From contig DASTRY010000073.1 in assembly GCA_035760965.1 (NCBI GenBank), positions 1 through 64,000 on the forward strand: a stretch of DNA of 64,000 nucleotides, read 5' to 3'. A program made the position numbers and the translations under genes. Shown here one piece after another: positions 33,614 through 42,916 of this stretch (its first letter is position 1; each line of letters opens with the position of its first letter). Origin of the DNA: JADGHX01 sp035760965. Its GTDB lineage: Bacteria > Pseudomonadota > Gammaproteobacteria > Steroidobacterales > Steroidobacteraceae. A model generated the notes under the pieces. The model was not told the DNA's origin and searched no databases. It saw nothing but the letters and a program-made list of their open reading frames with translations.

Positions 33614-34711
33614 TCAAGCCACGGTCACGGCGCGGCCCGTCCGTGCGGCTTCGTAGATCGCCATCATGATCTTCACGTCGCGCAGGCCTTCTTCGCCCGA
33701 CACCTTGCTCGGGACGTTCTCCTGGATGCAGCGGCTGAAGTCGTCCATCTGCGCGGCGAACATGTCGATCTCCGGCAGCGCGATCTCTTTGCCGTCGCTG
33801 CGGCGGGCGCGATTGCCGGCGTAGAAGAACGCCGGGTCCATGCCGAACCAGCCGCGCTGCGCGCTCACGCGGAAATACGCGCTCACGCCGGTGTCGTAGG
33901 AGGTGCTGCAGTTCGCGAGCACGCCGCTCGGAAAACGCATCTGCCAGACCATCGACTGGTCGACCTCGCCGAACTTCACCGGATCGGTCTTCTGCTCGAA
34001 CGCGATGACTTGCACGGGCTCCTCACCGCTGAGATACCGCGCGGCCTGCAGCGCGTAGATGCCGACGTCCATCAAGGCCCCGCCGCCCGAAAGCGCTCGC
34101 TTGAGGCGCCACTGCCCAGGCGGGCCGATATCGACGTTGAAGGCCGCGTCGATGAGCCGTAGCTCGCCGAATTCCTTGGAGCGTGCGAGGCGAATGCATT
34201 CCTGATGCAGCGGATCGAACTGGCAGCGGTACGCGACGCCGAGCTTGCGATTAGCGGCTTTGCACGCGTCGATCATCTGCTGGCATTTCTCGACGGAGAC
34301 TTCCATCGGCTTCTCGCAATACACGTGCTTGCCCGCTTTCGCGGCAGCCAGTGTTTGCTCGGCGTGCAGAGCGTTCGGCGTGACGATGTAGACCACGTCG
34401 ATGTCTTTGTTGTCCGCCATCCTGGACATGGTGTCGTACGTGTAGACGCTGCGGTCGGGAATGCCGTACTGCGCCTGCCATTTTTTCGCCTTCTCGGGCG
34501 TGTCCGTGATGATGCCGGCGAGGCGACAGCGTTCGCTCTTCAAGAGCGCCGGCGCGATCTGATGCTCGCTCAGCCCGCCGAGCCCGCACAGCGCCCAGCC
34601 GAGCCGCGGGCGCGAGCTCGCCGCTAACGCTCGTGTGACGCGCGTGCTGATGAAGGGCGCGGCGGCCGCGATCGCAGCCGTGCGCGTGATGAATTGGCGC
34701 CTCGATTCCAT
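33614..34711 (-). CDS. Tat-exported Gfo/Idh/MocA family oxidoreductase
   Basis: The 365-residue protein begins with a twin-arginine signal (ESRRQFITRTAAIAAAAPF), as in glucose-fructose oxidoreductase. The Rossmann domain starts at GWALCGLGGLSEHQIAP. The catalytic lysine is in YCEKPM, and the GGGALMDVGIYAL helix of the C-terminal domain is present. Such enzymes keep NAD(P) bound and act in the periplasm. The ATG at 34711 has AAGGAAGG upstream. The next gene upstream on this strand ends 65 bp away. Confidence 0.9.
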   Translation of the reverse strand: MESRRQFITRTAAIAAAAPFISTRVTRALAASSRPRLGWALCGLGGLSEHQIAPALLKSERCRLAGIITDTPEKAKKWQAQYGIPDRSVYTYDTMSRMADNKDIDVVYIVTPNALHAEQTLAAAKAGKHVYCEKPMEVSVEKCQQMIDACKAANRKLGVAYRCQFDPLHQECIRLARSKEFGELRLIDAAFNVDIGPPGQWRLKRALSGGGALMDVGIYALQAARYLSGEEPVQVIAFEQKTDPVKFGEVDQSMVWQMRFPSGVLANCSTSYDTGVSAYFRVSAQRGWFGMDPAFFYAGNRARRSDGKEIALPEIDMFAAQMDDFSRCIQENVPSKVSGEEGLRDVKIMMAIYEAARTGRAVTVA

Positions 34712-34776
34712 GAACCTTCCTTTCGTTCGAGTTGTTTGGGGCCGGCTTCCGAGCACCGACCGGCAGGCCGGGCGGC

Positions 34777-37700
34777 TTATTTCGTGCCGCCGAGGCGGCG
34801 ATAGTATTCGGCGACGGTCTCGCGGTACTCGGGCGAATCCGTCGCCGGAGTCTCGGTGTGGGTCGGCGCGGCGGGCCGATTCTTCTCGGTGGCGTTCAAG
34901 GCGGCGAGCTCGAGCTGGTCGACGAGCGTGCCCATCTTCTTGTACTCGGCTTCCATCGGGTCGTCGCTATTCCTGCGCAGGCGGCCGACGAGCTGGCGAA
35001 GCGCGTTGAGGTCGGCCGGGGAGAGCGCGTCCTGCGGCATGCGGTTCAGCATGTCGCGCAGGCGCCGGGCGATGTCCTCCGCCTGCATGCGGAAATCGCG
35101 GCTCGGCGGCAAGCCATTGGCCGGCAGCGGCGGATTCCATGCGCCCCAGTACGGACCTCGGTAGCCGTAGTCGGCGCCGCCACCCCACCAGGCACCGTAG
35201 CCGCCGCCGTTGTTCGGGCCGGCATTGTTGGCGAAGCGGCCGCCGGCATTGGCACCGCCTTGCGACGAGCTGCCGGAGGAAGAGTCGCCGGACTGTTGGC
35301 CTTCTCCGCCCGACTGGCCCTGCTGGCCGGACGCCTTGTCTCGACCACCCGGCGCGTTGGGATCGCCCGAGGGGTCGACGCCCGGACGTTGCCCGCCGGC
35401 GTTGCGGTCCGCCAAGCGGGGATCGCTGGGATTGCGTGCTCCGGCGCGATTCGCGAGCGCGCGCGGATCGATCGGCTCGCCGTTGGGCCCGCGCGCACGC
35501 GGATCATTCGGGTCGAGACGCTCGCCGTTCGGACCGGCGCCATTGCGTGCTCGCGCGAGCGCATCGGCTTGGGCTTGCGCCCACGCGCGGCGCAGCTCGC
35601 TCAGCTCGGCGAGCAGCTCTTCGGGAGTTGCCTCGTTCTTTTCGGAGCTGCGTCGGCGCACTTCATTGGCCGCCACCCGCGCCGCCTGATTCAGATCGCT
35701 TTCGAGATTTTCCATCGCCTCGGTGATGAGGCGTTCGCGCGTGGCGGCCTGCAGCCCGCGTCCGCGCTCCAACTCGAGCGCGCTGCGCGCGAGCCCCGCG
35801 CTGAGATTCGACTCGGCGAGATCGGACGCCGCCGCGCCGAGCTTCTTCGTCGCTTCCGGTGCATCTTCCCGGTGCTGACGGGCATACGTCTGCATGTCCC
35901 GCTGCAGCTCGTCGAGCTGCGCCTGCAGGCTGCGCTTCTCTTCGGCGAGCGCCTCCGCGCGCTCCCAGCTGAGCCCACCGCGACGGCCGGGACCGCCGAT
36001 CGCGCTGCCGGGCTGTCCACCCTGCGCGTTGTTGCCGGAGAACGCGTTCAGCAGCTCGCGCTCCCCGCGCCGCTGCTGTTCGAGCATTTGCTGCGCGCGT
36101 CGCGCCAGGTCTTCGAAGGAGCCCGCCATGCCTTGCCGGCGCCCTTGCTCGAGCTTGTCGAGCGCCTGCTGCAGATCGCGACTCGCAAGCTGCGCCGCGC
36201 GCGCCGTGGAAGGCTTGCCGCCCGACTGCCCCCCGCTCGAGGGTGAGCCGCTGTTCTGCGATTGATCGCTGCCGCTTTGCGAACCCGACTCGCCGCCTTG
36301 CATGTTCCGCAGCGCCTGCTCGACCTGATTCAACGCCTGCCGCGCGCTTTCCTGCTGCGAGGAGGGTTGCCCGCCGCTGCTCTGACCTTGCCCCTGGCCC
36401 TGCGAGGACGGCGAATTGGAATTCTGCTGCTGCGCGAGCTGCTCGAGGCGCTTGCGCAGGTCCTCCGTTTCGCGCCGCAGCTGCTCCTGCTTCCAGCGCT
36501 CGGACTCGCGCGGCTGTTGCTGCTGCCGCGCCGCCTCGCGCGCAAGCCGCTCCTGTCGCTGCGCCAGCTCACGCAACTTGCGTAGCGCATCCTCCAGCTG
36601 CTGCGAGGGTTGGTTCCCCGCGGCGCGCGACTGGGTCTCGTACTGGTTCTTGTCGAGATCCATTTCGAGCTCGAACATCTCGGCAAGATCGCGGCCCGCC
36701 TGCTGTCCGCCACCGCCGCCGGCCATCGAATTGCGGAACTGCACTTCGATGTCCGTGTACAGCGCCTCGGCGCGCATGAGGTGCTGAAGGGCCTTCTGCT
36801 CCGACGGAATGGCCTCGGCAAGCTTGATGTCGCCGAGATTCTTTGCCGCCGGCTGCATCGCCTTCGCCGCTTCCTGCAGGTTCTCGATGAGCTCGCGGTT
36901 CTTCGGGTCGGCGTTGTCGACGCCGCGGGCGGCCGCGCGCTCGATCAGCGTCTGCGCTTGCTCGGCGAGCGTGCCTTGCGCGTCGGAGAGCATGCGCGCG
37001 TTCTGCTCGAGCCGTTCCTTCTCGCGGTCGGCGTCGCGATCGCGTTGCCGCTTCAGATTCCACGTCGCCAGCAGGATTTCGCGCTGGCGCTGCGAGATGG
37101 CGTTCTGCTGATCGTCACCGCCGCCGCCTTGCATGCCGCCGGCCTGTCCTTGCGTGAAGCGGCGCTCGAAAGGCTGCACGTGAATGAGGAAGAGGTCGGT
37201 CTGGACCGACTGTTTGCGATCCTTCGCGACCGCGTAGTACGTGACGAGATCGCCGGGCGTCAGCCGCGCCGGATCGTGACCGTCCGCCTTCGAAGCGGTC
37301 TTCGCCTGCTGCTCGCCGATCTCTTCGAGGCGCAACACCGTGTTCCCGGTGACGTCCTTGCCGGTGCCCTTCAGCTTGGCGACCTTCCAATCGCCACCGT
37401 TCACGGAGTAGTGCAGCTCGACGTCGTTCACGCGGAAGTCGTCGCGCGCGTGCAGTTCGATCGGCACTTCTTCGATGCTGCTCGCTTGCCAGTCCCGCGC
37501 GGGCTTCGCGAATTCGACGGTGGGTTGCTGGTCCTCGACGATCGAGATCTCGTGCTCGTCGGTGAGGGGAACCAGCTCGTCGCCGACGCGCGCGCTGATG
37601 CGGTAGTGCCCCGGCTTCTTCACCTCGATGACGCCGCGAGTCCACGCGCCGTCCGTCTTCAGGCCGGACTTGAAGTCATCGACGAGGAGCGTTGCTTGAT

Positions 37701-38679
37701 CGAGCGGCACCGTGGTCTGCAGTTCGACGTCGACGCGCGTCCCGGCAACGGCGCGAATGTCGCGGTTCACCTCGTCCGTCTCCTGCTCGAGACCGGTCCA
37801 CGACGGATAGTGATAAGTCAGCCGCATGCGCTCGATGCGCGGCGCGTCGACCACGTCGATATGGTGCTCGGCGCTCTTCGTGCCGTTCGCAGCCACGTAG
37901 TACGAGAGCGGCTCACGCAGCGCGTAAAGCGTGAAGTCGAACTTGCCGTCATCGCCCGCCTTCATCGGCGCGCGTTCCCACTCCTTGGAGTTGCCGAAGC
38001 GGACGAACACCTCGGCGCGCTCCGCCTTGAAGCCGCTCAGGGCGGCTCGGATGGGCACATCCTGATTGCGCCGGACCGTGGCGTCGCCCGGAGTGACCGC
38101 GATTTGCCGAAGCGCGAGCTGCTCGCGCGGAATGGGCGTGCCGAACCAGAGGTTGCGCGTTCCGAATCCCCATTCGCCGCGACCGACGGTGAGCAATGCC
38201 GCCAGCACCACGAAGCCCGCGATTGCAGCTGCGGCAGGCACCCACAAGCGCGCGGGCGGCACGACTTTGTCGACGGGCTCCTGATCGGCGAGCGCCAAAG
38301 CGTCTTCCGCCAGCAATTCGATCAGCGGGGTCTCTTCGCCCTGATCCCGGCGGCGGGCCTGCTCGAGATAGGTCTCGATGCGGCCGCTTTGGGCAGGAAG
38401 ATATTTCTCGAACGTCCGCGACTGATTGCGCACGCGCAGCGCGTTCAGCGGCCGCCAGAGCATGGCCACGGCGGCCACGACGAGCGCGACGACGAGAGCG
38501 ATGCGCGCCACCATCACCTGTCCGGGCGGGAATCCGGGATTGCGGAGGACGAACACCGCGCCGACGGTGACCAAGAGCGCGGTGAGCGCGACGACCGCAC
38601 TCGCGCGGGCTACGACGACGGCCTGCAGGCGTCGCCGCACCTCACTCAGGTATTGCTCGAGCCGTCTTCCAGCGCTCAA
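34777..38679 (-). CDS. giant DUF4175 membrane protein, last gene of the MoxR/VWA operon
   Basis: The protein has about 1300 residues. Helices lie at about 24-43, 54-75 and 155-177, then a large beta-rich periplasmic region to about 560. From about 580 to 1100 it is Gln/Glu/Arg-rich and strongly helical, with several coiled-coil stretches (REAARQQQQPRESERWKQEQ is typical). A low-complexity Gly/Asn/Ser segment with tryptophans and tyrosines near 1170-1215 precedes a compact helical end. The start is a TTG at 38679 that overlaps the upstream TGA, so translation is coupled. DUF4175 proteins occur with MoxR, DUF58 and BatA genes. The role is unknown, perhaps a long envelope scaffold. Confidence 0.78.
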   Translation of the reverse strand: MSAGRRLEQYLSEVRRRLQAVVVARASAVVALTALLVTVGAVFVLRNPGFPPGQVMVARIALVVALVVAAVAMLWRPLNALRVRNQSRTFEKYLPAQSGRIETYLEQARRRDQGEETPLIELLAEDALALADQEPVDKVVPPARLWVPAAAAIAGFVVLAALLTVGRGEWGFGTRNLWFGTPIPREQLALRQIAVTPGDATVRRNQDVPIRAALSGFKAERAEVFVRFGNSKEWERAPMKAGDDGKFDFTLYALREPLSYYVAANGTKSAEHHIDVVDAPRIERMRLTYHYPSWTGLEQETDEVNRDIRAVAGTRVDVELQTTVPLDQATLLVDDFKSGLKTDGAWTRGVIEVKKPGHYRISARVGDELVPLTDEHEISIVEDQQPTVEFAKPARDWQASSIEEVPIELHARDDFRVNDVELHYSVNGGDWKVAKLKGTGKDVTGNTVLRLEEIGEQQAKTASKADGHDPARLTPGDLVTYYAVAKDRKQSVQTDLFLIHVQPFERRFTQGQAGGMQGGGGDDQQNAISQRQREILLATWNLKRQRDRDADREKERLEQNARMLSDAQGTLAEQAQTLIERAAARGVDNADPKNRELIENLQEAAKAMQPAAKNLGDIKLAEAIPSEQKALQHLMRAEALYTDIEVQFRNSMAGGGGGQQAGRDLAEMFELEMDLDKNQYETQSRAAGNQPSQQLEDALRKLRELAQRQERLAREAARQQQQPRESERWKQEQLRRETEDLRKRLEQLAQQQNSNSPSSQGQGQGQSSGGQPSSQQESARQALNQVEQALRNMQGGESGSQSGSDQSQNSGSPSSGGQSGGKPSTARAAQLASRDLQQALDKLEQGRRQGMAGSFEDLARRAQQMLEQQRRGERELLNAFSGNNAQGGQPGSAIGGPGRRGGLSWERAEALAEEKRSLQAQLDELQRDMQTYARQHREDAPEATKKLGAAASDLAESNLSAGLARSALELERGRGLQAATRERLITEAMENLESDLNQAARVAANEVRRRSSEKNEATPEELLAELSELRRAWAQAQADALARARNGAGPNGERLDPNDPRARGPNGEPIDPRALANRAGARNPSDPRLADRNAGGQRPGVDPSGDPNAPGGRDKASGQQGQSGGEGQQSGDSSSGSSSQGGANAGGRFANNAGPNNGGGYGAWWGGGADYGYRGPYWGAWNPPLPANGLPPSRDFRMQAEDIARRLRDMLNRMPQDALSPADLNALRQLVGRLRRNSDDPMEAEYKKMGTLVDQLELAALNATEKNRPAAPTHTETPATDSPEYRETVAEYYRRLGGTK

Positions 38680-40880
38680 GGCGTCACCCCGCGCCGCACG
38701 TGGAGATGAGAGTTGGCCACCAACGGCTCGACGAACGCAAGCGTGACGGCGAGCAGCAACAGCCACGGCCAAAGAGCTTTGAGCTGCGGGCCGGTGTCGG
38801 CGTTCGCTTGCTGGACGTTCGCGGGCGCGTGTTCGGGCGTCTGCAGGCGATTCCACTGCGCGACGCTCGCGTCGGACATGCGCGAGAGATCGGATTCGCG
38901 CGGGTCGGAGTTCACGGCGATCCAGTCGCTGCGCCCGCCGCCGCGGACCTCATAGAAGCCGACGCGCTCGGCGAAGAGCTGCGTTCGGCCGGCCGTGTCG
39001 CCGAGGGCGAGCACGCGCTTGCCGCTGGGATCAAAGACTTGAGCGCCGTTGCGGCCATTCACGCCGGTCGGCAGCACGGCGCCGACGATGGTGTTCGGCG
39101 CAGCGGCCGCGGCGGTGAGATAGCGGGCCGCCTCGCCGATGAACCGCACGAACAGGGGATGGATCGCCAGGTCGCTCCAGTCGCGATCGAGCGGCGAGGT
39201 GAGCACGAGCAGCCGTCCTGCACCGACATGGCGCTCGATGAGGAGCGGATGCCCGTCTTCGAAGCGAATGAGCACGGTGTCGTCGGGCAGGGGCGTGACC
39301 GGCACGTAGCGGAAGAAGCGCACGCTCCGCCAACCCTGCGCATCGCGCAGGGCAGGGTGGCTCTCCTCGACGGCGGCCACGCGCCCGGCGACCTCACCAT
39401 TCGTCTTCGCGGCCTGCGCTTTGAGCGAACGCGTCTCGGGGACGTGGGCGCTGAGCGGAATGCGATCCCGCTGGGCCGCCCGGGGGCCGAGTGTCATGAG
39501 CACCGAGCCGCCCCCCTCGAGGTATCGCTGGAGCGCGCCGACCGTGGCGCCGTTCAGGACGCCGACGTCCGACACGACGAGCACGGCGTAGTCCGCGAGC
39601 GCTCGCTGGGCGATGGCGTCGGCGCCGGTGCGTTCGACCGTGAGCCGGGGGTTGGTCAGCGCGCCGACCGCGGCGGCGAAGTAGGAGACGTCGTCGGCGT
39701 TGCTGTTCGCGCCGATGACGAGCGCGCGCGGCTCGCGCCGCTCGAGCACGCTGAAGAACTGGTCGTCCTGGGGAAGGGAGTCGGCGGGCTCCAAGGCGAC
39801 GGTGATGCGGTGGGTGCCTTTGTCGAGGTCGAGGCCGGGGAAGAGCACCCGACTATCGGAGTTCGGCAGCGCGGCCACGGCGCCGCTGCTCTTGCTCTCG
39901 CCATCCGAAGGTCCATCGACAGCGCCCACGGCCGAGCCGGTCGGAATGCCCGACGAGGCGCCCCACGAGCCGCGGGACGAAGCGCCAGCCGCGCCTGCCG
40001 AAGGGGTCGCATTGGAGGCGCGCTCGGCGTCGCTCGTAGGGCTGCCAGGAGTCGAGGCTGCAACCGCCGCCGTCAACGTCTTGCGGCCTTTCTCTTTGCC
40101 ATCGACGCTCAAGACGACCGTGCGCGCGACATGCGCCCCGCCGACTCGAACCTCCAGCACGTTCGCATCCTGCGGCGAAATTCCAACCGACTTCACGAAT
40201 TGATTGTCGCCCTGCCGTTCCCCGACGTCCTCGAGAACGAGCTGCACGCCTTCCGGCGGCTCGAGATCCGCAAACTGCAGCGGCGTCGCCGATTGCTGCA
40301 GGTCGGTGATCAGATGGAACTGCGTCGCCGGCCGCTCGGTTCCGATCCAGGACGGTGCGCTCGTCATCAGCATCCCGTAGTCCAGGCGAGCGGCAGTCGG
40401 CTGCAGGCCCGCGAGCGCGGTCCGCAGCTCATCCGCGTCGGACTGATTCACGGGCCCCTTCACGACCCGCACGCGCGAGTCCGCGGTCACGAGCATCCCC
40501 TGATCGCTCGGGCGCAGCGCATTGATGAGCGCGCGTGCTTTGTCGACAGCGCGGGTCCAGCGCTCGCCTTGCCGCATCGACAATGACGTGTCGAGCACGA
40601 TCACGTGGAGCGTGCGGTCGCGTCCCTCGAGCGGCGGCGTGCGCCAGGGCAACGACGGTTGCGCAAAGGCGAGCACGATCAGCACCAACAGCGCGATCCG
40701 CAGCGCGAGTAGCAGCAGGTAGCGCAACGTGTGCTCACGACTTTCGTGAATGCGGCTCGGCTCGAGCAGCATCAACGACGCGAACGGCTCCTTCGTGCGC
40801 GTGTCGCGCGCGAAGCGATGGAGCCACAGCGGTAGCCCGATTCCGAGAAGCCCGAGAAGAAAGAGAGGGGCGAGCAGCAC
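38676..40880 (-). CDS. BatA/VWA domain membrane protein
   Basis: The 734-residue protein opens with the BatA domain (LLAPLFLLGLLGIGLPLWLH, then a second helix at about 54-74). A VWA domain with an intact DxSxS metal site (DTSLS at about residue 97) follows, and a beta-sandwich with a Ser/Gly-rich insert near 270-320 comes next. A glutamine-amidotransferase-like Rossmann region (RYLEGGGSVLMTLGP) lies before a last helix. No catalytic Cys is seen in the latter. The start is a GTG. It ends inside the start of the DUF4175 gene. The 123 bp before it contain nothing recognisable. Confidence 0.85.
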   Translation of the reverse strand: MLLAPLFLLGLLGIGLPLWLHRFARDTRTKEPFASLMLLEPSRIHESREHTLRYLLLLALRIALLVLIVLAFAQPSLPWRTPPLEGRDRTLHVIVLDTSLSMRQGERWTRAVDKARALINALRPSDQGMLVTADSRVRVVKGPVNQSDADELRTALAGLQPTAARLDYGMLMTSAPSWIGTERPATQFHLITDLQQSATPLQFADLEPPEGVQLVLEDVGERQGDNQFVKSVGISPQDANVLEVRVGGAHVARTVVLSVDGKEKGRKTLTAAVAASTPGSPTSDAERASNATPSAGAAGASSRGSWGASSGIPTGSAVGAVDGPSDGESKSSGAVAALPNSDSRVLFPGLDLDKGTHRITVALEPADSLPQDDQFFSVLERREPRALVIGANSNADDVSYFAAAVGALTNPRLTVERTGADAIAQRALADYAVLVVSDVGVLNGATVGALQRYLEGGGSVLMTLGPRAAQRDRIPLSAHVPETRSLKAQAAKTNGEVAGRVAAVEESHPALRDAQGWRSVRFFRYVPVTPLPDDTVLIRFEDGHPLLIERHVGAGRLLVLTSPLDRDWSDLAIHPLFVRFIGEAARYLTAAAAAPNTIVGAVLPTGVNGRNGAQVFDPSGKRVLALGDTAGRTQLFAERVGFYEVRGGGRSDWIAVNSDPRESDLSRMSDASVAQWNRLQTPEHAPANVQQANADTGPQLKALWPWLLLLAVTLAFVEPLVANSHLHVRRGVTP

Positions 40881-41003
40881 GATCAGTCTCTCTTCGCGAC
40901 TAACGTCGTTGCCGCACCCGTCCGAGCCGGCGCACGCCGCCGCTGCGCGACGCGGCTCACGGGCGGCTCTAGCAGTGCGACGGCGGCTGGCATGCGATTC
41001 TCG

Positions 41004-41903
41004 TCAGTGCCGTTGCCGGAACATCAAGTACTGCCGCAGGGCGCGATCGAGCGGCTGATCCGTCCGCGCCAGCACGAGGTCCGCGCCGACACTCGCGGCC
41101 GCGCGCCGTACGCCGGCGAGGTGCTCATCGAGCTTCTGCCGGTAGCCGTTCTCGAGATACTCCGGCGACACCTCCATGGTCTGCCCGGACTCCATGTCCT
41201 CGAACAGCACCGAGTCGCGCCACTGCGGCTCCATCTCGGCGGGATCCAGCACCTGAAAGAACATGATGTCGTGCCCCGTGTACGCGAGCGGCTGCACGGC
41301 CCGGCTCATCGTCACCGGATCGCAGTACAGATCCGAGATCACCGCGACGAGCCCGCGCCGGCTCAGGTGCTCGCGAAACTTCTGGAAGCAGCCCGCGATG
41401 TCCGTGCGCCGCCCGGGCGTTGCCGAATCGAGCGCATGCAGAACGGCGTGCAGGCTTCCGGCGCGGCTCGAGGGCGGCCGGTAGTGGCGCACGGCATCGT
41501 CGAACACGATGAGCCCGACCGGATCGTGCTGTTTCGCCGCGAGATACGAGAGCGCCGCCGCGAGATATTTCGCGTACTGCAGCTTCGAAACGGTGCTCGT
41601 CGAGCGATATCCCATGGACGCGCTCGCGTCGAGCAACACTAAGAGACGCGTGTTCGTCTCGCCTTCGTACCGGCGGATGTACGTGCGCTCGGTCCTCGCG
41701 AACACGTTCCAGTCGACGAAGCGCGGATCGTCACCCTCCACGTACGCGCGAAACTCGGCGAATTCCTGGCTGAACCCGAATCGCGGCGAGCGATGCAGCC
41801 CGATGAGAAAGCCCTCGACCGCAGTGCGCGCCACGAGCTCGAGATTGGCGAGCCCCGCCAGCACCTCGGGCGTCAGCAGCCGCGAAGCGGGTGCGTCTTT
41901 CAC
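41004..41903 (-). CDS. DUF58 domain protein
   Basis: The 299-residue soluble protein has the DUF58 core: SPRFGFSQEFAEFRAYVEGDDPRFVDWNV, an RRYEGETN segment and a VWA-like fold with DASAS at about residue 92. DUF58 proteins are usual partners of MoxR ATPases, and their VWA-like fold binds a metal and a protein partner. The GTG start overlaps the stop of the MoxR gene (GTGA), so the pair is made in equal amounts. Confidence 0.92.
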   Translation of the reverse strand: MKDAPASRLLTPEVLAGLANLELVARTAVEGFLIGLHRSPRFGFSQEFAEFRAYVEGDDPRFVDWNVFARTERTYIRRYEGETNTRLLVLLDASASMGYRSTSTVSKLQYAKYLAAALSYLAAKQHDPVGLIVFDDAVRHYRPPSSRAGSLHAVLHALDSATPGRRTDIAGCFQKFREHLSRRGLVAVISDLYCDPVTMSRAVQPLAYTGHDIMFFQVLDPAEMEPQWRDSVLFEDMESGQTMEVSPEYLENGYRQKLDEHLAGVRRAAASVGADLVLARTDQPLDRALRQYLMFRQRH

Positions 41904-42916
41904 GCGAGACCTCGCACCAGCTCGGTGAGCACCTTGTCGACCGTGACGCCGTCCGACTCGGCCTGATAGTTGGTGAGCACTCGGTGGCGCAGCACCGGCA
42001 GCGCGAGCGCCTTCAGATCGCTTTCATCCACGTGGTAGCGGCCCTCCATCAAGGCGCGCGCTTTGGCGGAAAGCGTGAGGAATTGCGTTGCACGCACGCT
42101 CGCGCCGAAGCGCACATAGCGCTTCACCGCGTCGGGCGCCGTGGCTTCGCTCGGGCGCGTCGCGCGCACCATGTCGACGGCGCGCCGCTGCATCGCTTCG
42201 GAGACCGGCACCTGCCGCACGAGCCACTGGAACTTCAGAATCTCCTCCGGCCCGGTGCACGCTTCGACCTTCGGCAACGCCATCTGCATCGTGTTGCGCT
42301 CGACGACGAGCCGCTCGTCTTCGGCGCTCAGATAGTCCAGCAGGATGTTGAACAGGAACCGATCGAGCTGCGCCTCGGGAAGCGGATACGTGCCTTCGAG
42401 CTCGATGGGATTCTGCGTCGCGAGCACGAAGAACGGCGGCTCGATCGCGCGCGTGTTGCCGCGAACGGTGACCGAGCGCTCCTGCATCGCTTCGAGCAGT
42501 GCGGCCTGCGTCTTCGGCGGCGTGCGGTTGATCTCGTCGGCGAGGAGCACGTGCGCGAACAGCGGCCCGGGCACGAAGGTCCAGCGGCGGCGGCCGGTGG
42601 TCGGGTCCTCTTCGATGATGTCGGTGCCCGTGACGTCTGTCGGCATGAGGTCCGGGGTGAACTGAATGCGCTTGAACGAGAGGCCGAGCGCGTCGGCGAG
42701 CGTGCGCACGAGCAACGTCTTCGCAGTCCCGGGCATCCCGGTGATGAGACAGTGACCGCCGACGAGCATCGTCAGCAGCAGATGCTCGACGACTTCGTCC
42801 TGTCCCACGATGATCCGCCGCACCTGCTCGCGGATGGCGGTGAGCCGATCGCGAAACAGGCCGACGAGCTGCCGCGTGTCGTCGCTGCCGAGGTTCTCTC
42901 GCACTACGTCGTTCAT
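41900..42916 (-). CDS. MoxR family AAA+ ATPase
   Basis: The 338-residue AAA+ protein has Walker A GMPGTAKT (60-67), Walker B LLADEINRTPPKTQAALLEAMQE, sensor 1 VLATQNPIE and the arginine-finger region LDRFLF. MoxR ATPases act as chaperones that load or remodel VWA-domain partners, often with metal insertion or complex assembly. Here the partners would be the DUF58 and VWA proteins of the same operon. It overlaps both neighbours by 4 bp. Confidence 0.95.
   Translation of the reverse strand: MNDVVRENLGSDDTRQLVGLFRDRLTAIREQVRRIIVGQDEVVEHLLLTMLVGGHCLITGMPGTAKTLLVRTLADALGLSFKRIQFTPDLMPTDVTGTDIIEEDPTTGRRRWTFVPGPLFAHVLLADEINRTPPKTQAALLEAMQERSVTVRGNTRAIEPPFFVLATQNPIELEGTYPLPEAQLDRFLFNILLDYLSAEDERLVVERNTMQMALPKVEACTGPEEILKFQWLVRQVPVSEAMQRRAVDMVRATRPSEATAPDAVKRYVRFGASVRATQFLTLSAKARALMEGRYHVDESDLKALALPVLRHRVLTNYQAESDGVTVDKVLTELVRGLA

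Noticed and set aside
36610..38709. A 699-codon plus-strand open frame opposite the DUF4175 gene
   Set aside because: It is a codon-bias shadow of a Gln/Glu-rich coding region and has no start signal or domain.
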